Source: Cyanobium sp. NIES-981
GTDB lineage: Bacteria; Cyanobacteriota; Cyanobacteriia; PCC-6307; Cyanobiaceae
DNA: 64,000 nucleotides
Reading direction: 5' to 3'
Assembly (NCBI GenBank): GCA_945896675.1
Contig: CAMDEM010000004.1
Span: 47,276-111,275, forward strand
Made by a program: the position numbers and the translations under genes
In this document: piece after piece, positions 55,237-63,300 of the stretch
How positions within the stretch are numbered: position 1 is the stretch's first letter
How the letters are laid out: every line of letters starts with the position of its first letter
The notes under the pieces: model-generated
What the model was told of the DNA's origin: nothing
The model's database searches: none
The model's input: the letters and a program-made list of their open reading frames with translations, nothing else

Positions 55237-56946
55237 GTGCTCACGGGTTTGCGGCTTGAAAATATTGCCCTGATCGAGCGCTTGGACCTGGCGTTCCAGT
55301 CGGGATTCACCGTGTTGACCGGCGAAACTGGGGCGGGTAAATCGATCCTGCTCGATGCGCTGGATGCCCTGTTGGGGGGTGCCCAAGGCAGCGCCGGGGC
55401 CCGCCTGCTGCGGCGCGGTAGCGGCCGGGGCTTGATTGAGGCCAGCTTCAGCCTCACGCCGCCCTTGCAGGCTTGGTTGGGGGAACAGGAGCTGGAAGCC
55501 GAAGAGGGGGAGTTGGTCTTGAGCCGGGAATGGCGCCTCAGTGAGGAGCGGCTCACGAGCCGCAACCGCCTCAATGGCGTGGTTGTCAGTCGTGCCCAAA
55601 TTCAGGATCTGCGGCCGCTGTTGTTGGATCTCACCGTTCAGGGGCAAACCCAGCAACTGGCGCGGCCAGGCCAGCAGCGGCGCTGGCTGGATCGCTGCGG
55701 CGGGGAAGCCTTGCAACCCTTGCTGGAGCCCGTGGTGCAGGCCTGCCGCGCTTGGAAGCAGGCGGCCCAAGCCCTCGAGCTAGCCCGAAGCCAAAGAGAC
55801 CAACTCCAGGCCCAACGCTCAGAGCAGGAGCAGGTGCTGGCCGATCTGGAGGCGGCCCAATTGGAGGATCCCCAGGAGCGGGCGCGACTCGAGGCCGAAG
55901 AAAACCGCCTGGCCCATGGGGTGCGCCTCCAGGAAGGGGTGGGCACCTTGGTTGGTCGCCTGGTGGAAGGAGCCGACCAGGCGCCATCGGTGCTGGATCA
56001 CCTGGCGGCCTGTGAGCAGGAGTTGTCCCAGATGGAAGTCCTGGACAGCGCCCTGCAACCTCTGCGGCAATCCTGCACCGATGGCTTGGCGGCCTTGCAG
56101 GATTTGGCCCGCGACCTGGATCGCTACGGGTCTTCCCTGGAGAGCGACCCGGAAAGCCTGGCTGCCCTGCAGGAGCGGATGGCCCTGCTCAAAAGCCTGG
56201 AGCGCCGCCATGGGTTGGATCTGGCCCAGTTGATTGGCCTGCGCGACCAATTGCGCGAGCACCTGGCACCGGGGGGGGTGGAAGCCTCGATCCAGGGCCT
56301 GGAACAGGCCGAGTTAAGGGCCCGCCAGCACAGGGATCGGGTTAACGCAGCCTTGGGCGATCAGCGCCGGGCCGCTGCCCATGGCCTCGAGCAGCAGTTG
56401 ATGGAAGCCCTGCGGCCGATGGGGTTGGCCAATGTGCGCTTTGCAGTGGCGATTGAATCCACCACGGCCACTGAAGACGGCGCTGATGCCGTTCAGTTTT
56501 TGTTTTCGGCAAACCCGGGCCAACCGTTGGCCCCCTTGGCAGAGGTGGCCTCGGGCGGTGAGATGAGTCGCTTCTTGTTGGCGCTGAAAACTTGCCTGGC
56601 GGCGGCTGACCCCCATGTCACCTTGCTGTTCGATGAAATCGACACGGGCGTGAGCGGCCGGGTGAGTGGGGCCATGGCGGAGCTGCTGCGCCGTCTGGCC
56701 GCCCAGCGCCAGGTGTTCTGCGTGACCCACCAGCCCCTGGTGGCCGCGGCGGCCGATCACCACTTCCGGGTGAGCAAGGCGGTGGAGGAAGGCCAAACCC
56801 TCACGCGGGTGTCCCACCTGCGGGACACCCGGGCCCGGGAAGCCGAGTTGGCTGAGTTGGCCGGGGGAGATAGCGGTGAGGCCCTCAGCTATGCGGCCAG
56901 CCTCCTCGATAAAACAGGCGTACAAAGCCCCAACCGGCCCCGATAG
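55237..56946 (+). CDS. recN: DNA repair protein RecN
   Basis: SMC-like ATPase acting in double-strand break repair. 569 residues from a GTG at 55237 (MLTGLRLENIALIERL). Walker A GETGAGKS is at residues about 29-36. A long central coiled-coil region follows (about 150-360, LARSQRDQLQAQRSEQEQV), then the ABC signature ASGGEMSR and Walker B TLLFDEIDTGVSG near the C-terminus. Intact and of normal length. uvrA follows 25 bp downstream on the same strand. Confidence 0.96.
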   Translation: MLTGLRLENIALIERLDLAFQSGFTVLTGETGAGKSILLDALDALLGGAQGSAGARLLRRGSGRGLIEASFSLTPPLQAWLGEQELEAEEGELVLSREWRLSEERLTSRNRLNGVVVSRAQIQDLRPLLLDLTVQGQTQQLARPGQQRRWLDRCGGEALQPLLEPVVQACRAWKQAAQALELARSQRDQLQAQRSEQEQVLADLEAAQLEDPQERARLEAEENRLAHGVRLQEGVGTLVGRLVEGADQAPSVLDHLAACEQELSQMEVLDSALQPLRQSCTDGLAALQDLARDLDRYGSSLESDPESLAALQERMALLKSLERRHGLDLAQLIGLRDQLREHLAPGGVEASIQGLEQAELRARQHRDRVNAALGDQRRAAAHGLEQQLMEALRPMGLANVRFAVAIESTTATEDGADAVQFLFSANPGQPLAPLAEVASGGEMSRFLLALKTCLAAADPHVTLLFDEIDTGVSGRVSGAMAELLRRLAAQRQVFCVTHQPLVAAAADHHFRVSKAVEEGQTLTRVSHLRDTRAREAELAELAGGDSGEALSYAASLLDKTGVQSPNRPR

Positions 56947-56971
56947 AATCAGCCGTTGCTGTGACGGCTGG

Positions 56972-59900
56972 ATGCCCCGCGCCAAGAGCTCTGCTGCCGC
57001 CGGTTCCGCCACCCGAACCCTCGCCAAGACCGTCCACGAGAAAGCCGCTGACCTGGATGGCAGCGCGGTGCTGAGCGGGGGATCCCTGGAGAATGTGATC
57101 CGGGTGCGGGGTGCCCGCCAGCACAATCTCAAGAACGTTGATCTCACCATTCCCCGCAACCGGCTGGTGGTGTTCACCGGGGTGAGCGGCAGCGGTAAGA
57201 GCTCCCTGGCCTTCGACACGATCTTTGCCGAGGGGCAGCGGCGCTACGTCGAGAGCCTGTCCGCCTATGCGCGCCAGTTCCTCGGCCAGGTGGACAAGCC
57301 CGATGTGGACGCGATTGAGGGGCTGTCGCCGGCCATTTCGATCGACCAGAAATCCACCAGCCACAACCCCCGCTCCACCGTGGGCACGGTGACGGAAATC
57401 CAGGATTACCTGCGCCTGCTTTTCGGCCGCGCCGGTGAACCCCACTGCCCCCAGTGCGATCGCTCGATCCGTCCCCAGACCATCGATGAGATGGTGGACC
57501 AGATCGTGGCCCTGCCGGAAGGGATCCGGTACCAGCTTCTGGCTCCGGTGGTGCGGGGCAAGAAGGGTACCCATGTGAAGTTGCTGGGGGGCCTGGTGGC
57601 GGAGGGTTTTGCCCGGGTGCGGATCAATGGCGAGGTGCGCGAACTTGCCGACAACATCGAACTGGATAAGAACCACGCCCACAACATCGAAGTGGTGGTG
57701 GATCGCCTGGTGTCGCGGGAGGGCGTTCAGGAACGGCTCACCGATTCCCTGCGCACGGCCCTAAAGCGCGGCGATGGCCTGGCGCTAGTGGAAGTGGTGC
57801 CCAAGGCAGGTGAGGAGTTGCCCGAGGGCGTGGAGCGCGAGCGGCTCTATTCCGAGAATTTCGCCTGCCCGGTGCACGGGGCGGTGATGGAGGAGCTTTC
57901 ACCACGGCTGTTTTCGTTCAACAGCCCCTATGGAGCTTGCGCCGATTGCCATGGCATCGGCCATTTGCGCCAGTTCACCGCGGAACGGGTGGTGCCCGAG
58001 CCGTCGTTGCCGGTGTATGCGGCCATTGCTCCGTGGGCTGAAAAAGATAACAGCTACTACTTCTCCCTGTTGTATTCGGTGGGGGAAGCGTTCAATTTCG
58101 AGATCAAAACTCCCTGGAACCAGTTAACCGATGAGCAGCGGGATGTGCTGCTCAATGGCAGCCGGGAAGCGATCATGATTAAGGCGGATAGTCGCTATCA
58201 AAAGAGCGCTGGTTACGAGCGGCCGTTTGAGGGCATCCTGCCGATTTTGGAGCGCCAGCTCCGCGATGCCAGTGGCGAATCGATTCGCCAAAAACTGGAG
58301 AAGTTTCTGGAACTGGTGCCCTGTGCCACCTGCCATGGACTGCGGCTCAAACCCGAAGCCCTGGCGGTGCGGGTGGGTCCCTACGCCATCCATGAGCTCA
58401 CGGCGGTGAGCGTGGGCGAAACCCTCTCCAGGATTGAAGCGTTGATGGGGGTGGGGGCGAGTGAGGGTGCGTCGCCGTTGCTCAATCCTCGCCAGATCCA
58501 GATCGGCGATTTGGTGCTGCGGGAGATCCGCATGCGCCTGAAGTTTTTGCTGGATGTGGGGCTCGATTACCTGAGCTTGGACCGTCCGGCGATGACCCTT
58601 TCCGGGGGGGAAGCCCAACGGATTCGTTTGGCTACCCAAATTGGTGCGGGCCTAACCGGCGTGCTCTATGTGCTGGATGAGCCGAGTATTGGTTTGCACC
58701 AGCGTGACAACGATCGCCTGCTGGCCACGTTGCTCAAGCTGCGCGATTTGGGCAACACGTTGATTGTGGTGGAGCACGACGAAGACACCATTCGCGCCGC
58801 CGACCACATCGTGGACATTGGCCCCGGTGCGGGGGTGCATGGCGGCCACATCGTGGCGGAAGGCAGTTTTGAGGATTTGCTGGCTTCTGAGGAGTCGCTT
58901 ACGGGGGCCTATTTGAGTGGTCGCCGCTCGATCCCAACCCCGGCGGAGCGACGCAGCGCCGGAATTCGCAAGATTTCGCTGATCGATTGCGGCCGCAACA
59001 ACCTCACCGGCATTGATGTGGAGGTTCCGCTGGGGCGGTTGGTGTGCGTGACCGGGGTGAGCGGTAGCGGCAAGAGCACCTTGGTCAATGAGCTCCTGCA
59101 TCCGGCCCTGGAGCACCACTTGGGCATGAAGGTGCCGTTTCCAGCCGGGGTGGCGGAACTGCGGGGCATTAGTGCGATCGACAAGGTGATCGTGATCGAC
59201 CAATCACCGATTGGCCGCACACCGCGCTCCAATTCGGCCACCTACACGGGTGCTTTTGATCCGATTCGCCAGGTGTTTGCCGCCACGGTGGAAGCCAAGG
59301 CCCGCGGCTATCAGGTGGGTCAGTTCAGCTTCAACGTGAAGGGGGGACGCTGTGAGGCCTGCAGCGGCCAGGGGGTGAACGTGATCGAGATGAACTTCCT
59401 GCCCGATGTGTATGTGCAGTGTGATGTGTGTAAGGGTGCCCGTTATAACCGCGAGACCCTGCAGGTCACCTACAAGGGGCACACCATTGCTGATGTGCTG
59501 GAGATGACGGTGGAGCAGGCCGCCGAGGTGTTTTCTGCCATTCCCCAGGCGGCGGATCGGTTGCGCACCTTGGTGGATGTGGGCCTGGGTTACGTGAAAT
59601 TGGGCCAACCGGCCCCTACCCTCTCGGGCGGTGAGGCCCAGCGGGTGAAGCTGGCCACGGAACTCTCCAAGCGCGCTACGGGCAAAACCCTCTATTTGAT
59701 TGACGAACCCACCACGGGTTTGAGCTTCTTTGATGTGCACAAGCTGATGGATGTGATGCAGCGCCTGGTGGATAAGGGCAATTCCATCCTGGTGATCGAG
59801 CACAACCTCGATGTGATTCGCTGTGCTGACTGGATTATTGATCTTGGTCCTGATGGGGGCGATAAGGGAGGTGAGATCGTTGTGGTGGGCACCCCTGAAA

Positions 59901-59998
59901 CGGTTGCAGAGCATCCCACCAGCCATACGGGCAGGTACCTCAAGCAAGTGCTGAAGCAGCAACCGCCTGAGGTCTTGGCAGGTTTAGTGGTGGTCTGA
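56972..59998 (+). CDS. uvrA: Excinuclease ABC subunit A (UvrA)
   Basis: Damage-recognition ATPase of nucleotide excision repair. 1008 residues from ATG 56972 (MPRAKSSAAAGSATR); a longer frame opens at 56876 inside recN. Two ABC ATPase modules: GVSGSGKSSLAFDT and GVSGSGKSTLVNELL with signatures LSGGEAQRIRLA and LSGGEAQRVKLA. Zinc modules are CPVHG ... CADCHGIG and CEACSGQG ... CDVCKGA. The last 400 bp look less GC-biased at third positions than the genes before it. It is the last core gene before the accessory region. Confidence 0.98.
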   Translation: MPRAKSSAAAGSATRTLAKTVHEKAADLDGSAVLSGGSLENVIRVRGARQHNLKNVDLTIPRNRLVVFTGVSGSGKSSLAFDTIFAEGQRRYVESLSAYARQFLGQVDKPDVDAIEGLSPAISIDQKSTSHNPRSTVGTVTEIQDYLRLLFGRAGEPHCPQCDRSIRPQTIDEMVDQIVALPEGIRYQLLAPVVRGKKGTHVKLLGGLVAEGFARVRINGEVRELADNIELDKNHAHNIEVVVDRLVSREGVQERLTDSLRTALKRGDGLALVEVVPKAGEELPEGVERERLYSENFACPVHGAVMEELSPRLFSFNSPYGACADCHGIGHLRQFTAERVVPEPSLPVYAAIAPWAEKDNSYYFSLLYSVGEAFNFEIKTPWNQLTDEQRDVLLNGSREAIMIKADSRYQKSAGYERPFEGILPILERQLRDASGESIRQKLEKFLELVPCATCHGLRLKPEALAVRVGPYAIHELTAVSVGETLSRIEALMGVGASEGASPLLNPRQIQIGDLVLREIRMRLKFLLDVGLDYLSLDRPAMTLSGGEAQRIRLATQIGAGLTGVLYVLDEPSIGLHQRDNDRLLATLLKLRDLGNTLIVVEHDEDTIRAADHIVDIGPGAGVHGGHIVAEGSFEDLLASEESLTGAYLSGRRSIPTPAERRSAGIRKISLIDCGRNNLTGIDVEVPLGRLVCVTGVSGSGKSTLVNELLHPALEHHLGMKVPFPAGVAELRGISAIDKVIVIDQSPIGRTPRSNSATYTGAFDPIRQVFAATVEAKARGYQVGQFSFNVKGGRCEACSGQGVNVIEMNFLPDVYVQCDVCKGARYNRETLQVTYKGHTIADVLEMTVEQAAEVFSAIPQAADRLRTLVDVGLGYVKLGQPAPTLSGGEAQRVKLATELSKRATGKTLYLIDEPTTGLSFFDVHKLMDVMQRLVDKGNSILVIEHNLDVIRCADWIIDLGPDGGDKGGEIVVVGTPETVAEHPTSHTGRYLKQVLKQQPPEVLAGLVVV

Positions 59999-60090
59999 GA
60001 GTGGTCTTGGAGGGGTAGGGGAACGACTGGGAGTGGCTTGGGTGGTGGCTTGGAGGAGAAGGGGGAGTTGGCTGTTGTAGTGCTGGTGGG

Positions 60091-60118
60091 GTCTTATGGG
60101 TTCTGGGGGGCATAAGAC
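60091..60118 (+). terminator. Hairpin, possible uvrA terminator
   Basis: A perfect 8-bp inverted repeat GTCTTATG/CATAAGAC (60091-60098 with 60111-60118) with a 12-nt G-rich loop, followed by TTT. It is 93 bp after the uvrA stop. The T-tract is short. Confidence 0.45.
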
Positions 60119-60279
60119 TTTGAGGTGAATCGCAGCAGAGTGCGGCAGGTTGCTTGGAGGGCTTGGGGGTTTGGGCGTAGGAGACCTGTCTGAGACTAGT
60201 GTTTTTGACTACTGGCAGGGTGCTTGGGGTCTTATGGGTCTGATGGAAAGTGGAGTAGATTTAGCAGTAATGCAGTAGA

Positions 60280-60304
60280 CGAGAAGGGTCCTGTGCCCTT
60301 CTCG
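60280..60304 (+). terminator. Hairpin 40 nt upstream of the lectin-array gene
   Basis: A perfect 9-bp stem CGAGAAGGG/CCCTTCTCG (60280-60288 with 60296-60304) and 7-nt loop, followed by T-rich sequence (CCTTGATTTCTTT). It could terminate transcripts coming from uvrA or form a 5'-leader structure for the next gene, whose ATG is at 60344. Confidence 0.5.
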
Positions 60305-60343
60305 CCTTGATTTCTTTAGTACTTTCTGAGTGAGTTGATTCTT

Positions 60344-63300
60344 ATGGCTCTCAATACAACTACAGATGGCTTCGTAAGCAAAACCGATATCAAGGTCAAT
60401 GGGGCAGCGTTGCCAATATTAAGCCATCCTACCAATAGGGTTCAATTGCTTGGAACCGAGCATAGCTATGGCTCTGCGTGGTGGAATAGATCAGTTGATC
60501 TTTCAAAAGACTGGAATTCGTCATTCTACGTAACTGCATTTAATGGTAGTGGGACATCAGATGGGTTCACATTTGCAATTAATGGTGATCAAAGAGGTAT
60601 AGATGCTATTGGTGATGGCGGGCAAAACCTGGGCTTCTTTGGTTATGATTCTAAAACCGGAATAGGTAAATCATATGCAGTTCTATTTGATATGTGGACC
60701 ACACAGCCTGCAAGTTTGCTTGGATTTGCGTCAAGTGCCACGAATGAAATTCCCCAGGGCAGTCTTAATTCACCTGTGTCCCTTGCGAACAATGATTATG
60801 CCGTAGAGATAGGTTACTCTGCATCTCAGAAGAGACTTAGTGTATCCATTGGTGGAAATGTCTTCACTCAGAATGTTGACCTTAATGAAATTGTGGGGAG
60901 CAACGCGTATCTGGGCTTCACCGCAGCAAATGGTGGCGGGTCTTTGGATACTGACGTCAGTAAATGGAAGGTATCTGCAACTGAATTTGTTCCTTTTCCA
61001 GTAGTCCGTGGCAATTCTCTCTACACAATCGTCGATGGTCCTTCTTGGACGCAGGCAGAAGCGAACTCGGTGAAACTGGGTGGGCATTTGGTGACGATTA
61101 ATGATGTAAATGAAAATCTCTTTCTACAGGATAAGATAAAAAGTACGCGCGGTGAATTTGCTGGCAATGCGTGGATAGGGCTAAACGATGTGGAGCAGGA
61201 AGGAAAATGGGTTTGGGCTTCCAAAGAAGTCAATGGATACGTAAACTGGAATTTATCAGGCAATGAGCCTAATGGAGGGACAAGCGACAATTACGGAATG
61301 ATATATCTTGAATACCTAAAGATTGGCACTGAGGCTGAAAAGCAAATCGGAAAATGGAATGATGCGAATGGAACAGGGAATGTTGGTGGAGGAATCGCAG
61401 AAACCCCCTTCATCCGCCGTGGAGATTCTGCCTATGTAATCGTTTCAGGTCCCACCTGGGAAGAAGCAGAAGCAAATGCCGTCAAACTTGGCGGGCACTT
61501 GGTGACGATCAATGATTCGGCGGAGAATACTTTTGCTACAGAGTTTGTCGCTGCAAGCAAGAATCATAGCGCATGGATAGGACTTACGGACAAGGAATCA
61601 GAGGGCATTTTCACCTGGACAAGTGGTGAAAATTTTACGTTTAGCAGTTGGGATTCGCTGACATCACAACCTGATTCAAAGCCTGGTGGAGCTCAGGGTT
61701 CAGACTTTACAGGGCTCATTAGTGGTATTTCTTCCCATCCCCAATACAGCTTATGGGGAAAGAGGGCAGGAATGTGGCATGATTTTGTGAATACCGGTGA
61801 TAATAATGCACCACTTATTGGAATCGCAGAAATAAAACTCGCACCCAACAACACTCCTACAGGAACCCCAACACTCTCAGGGACCTTCAAAGCTGGTCAG
61901 GTTCTCAGTATTGATAAGACCCCAATACAAGACACTGATAACTTCACTGGATACACCCCCACTTACAATTATTCCTTTGAGGTCTCCAATGACAACGGAA
62001 CCACCTGGACCAAACTGACCTCCACCGACGCAACCGATAACAACACCACCTACACCCTCACAACAGCAGAAGTCGGCAAGCAGGTTCGTGGTGTTGTGAG
62101 TTATATGGATGGTTATGGGACTAATGAGGTAGTGCCTACTTCTGGGTCTTCTGTAGTCTCAGCACCCGTAGTCCGTGGCAACTCCCTCTACACCATCGTC
62201 GATGGTCCCTCCTGGACGCAGGCAGAAGCAAACGCGGTGAAACTGGGTGGGCATTTGGTTACTATTAATAACAAGGCTGAGGAAGATGCCCTCTACAATA
62301 GCTTTGGCATTCAATTACCAATATACAATTCAACGTCTTCCCCAGCAGGGGCACTGTGGATTGGACTGACTGACAACTCAGTCGAAGGGTTATACAAGTG
62401 GGTTAGCGGGGATACCTCTAACTGGTTTGAGGCAGAATACAAAGGCAAGGGTGGCTGGATACAGAACTCAGATAGCAGTCAGCAGGACTTCATGATTCTG
62501 AGAAGAAACGGGACGGTTCCCAGTGGTTACGACTTTGACGATTATTGGCTAAACAACTCAAGTTTGTCAGGCACCTCAGTAACTGCTGGCATCGCAGAAA
62601 CACCTTTCATCCGTCGTGGAGATTCTGCCTATGTGATCGTTCAAGGTCCCACGTGGGAGGAAGCAGAGGCAAATGCCGTCAAACTCGGTGGGCACTTGGT
62701 GACGATTAATGATGCTGCTGAGAATGAGTGGATATCAGCTGCTTTTAGAGGTAATCCCCTTTCAGGAATTAGTGGGGGATTTATTGGTCTAAAGGAACTA
62801 GAAGAAGGTAACTGGAACTGGGTAGACGGATCCACCTCAGGCTATAGGCATTGGTTCTACGATACCAACACCCCGTGGAACCCCCAGGAACCAAATAATT
62901 ATGGAGGAAAGAATGAACAATATGGCATTATGTATTTCCATAGTAATCCTGCTAGTACTGGAGGCACAATCCCTCCTCTTGGTTGGTGGGGAGACGGTTT
63001 GACAAATAGTGCCATTTATGGAATCGCAGAAATAAAACTTGCCCCCAACAACACCCCAACAGGAACCCCAACACTCGCAGGAACCACAAAGGTCGGTCAG
63101 GTCATCACCATTGACCGCACCCCACTTCAAGACGCAGACAACTTTACTGGATACACCCCTGAGTTCAAACTCACTTGGGAAGTTGCCAATGATCCAGGTA
63201 TGACAATGATGATTCCTGTCTGGGAATCACTCAATACCGCTGATGCAACTGACGGCAATGAGACTTTTACGATCACTGCTGACCTAACAGGGAAACTGAT

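Larger units (their letters stand above)
59999..60343. other. G-rich, C-poor spacer between uvrA and the lectin-array gene
   Basis: A 345-bp stretch with no coding potential I can support. The plus strand is strikingly G-rich and C-poor up to about 60260, with many GGG/GGGG runs (for example GGGGTAGGGG near 60015). A phrase GGGGTCTTATGGGT occurs twice (about 60088 and 60225). GCTTGGAGG is also repeated. Two hairpins are listed separately. It marks the change from GC-rich core genes to the AT-richer gene downstream. Confidence 0.8.

Noticed and set aside
59999..60343. Attachment site or tRNA at the island boundary
   Set aside because: No cloverleaf or tRNA 3' end and no integrase is present; only G-rich sequence and hairpins.
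60770..61290. Minus-strand frames inside the lectin-array gene
   Set aside because: Short, unlike any family, and fully covered by the long plus-strand frame.
61001..63040. CTLDs as targets of a diversity-generating retroelement
   Set aside because: CTLDs are known DGR targets, but no template repeat, reverse transcriptase or A-to-N substitution pattern is visible in the window.
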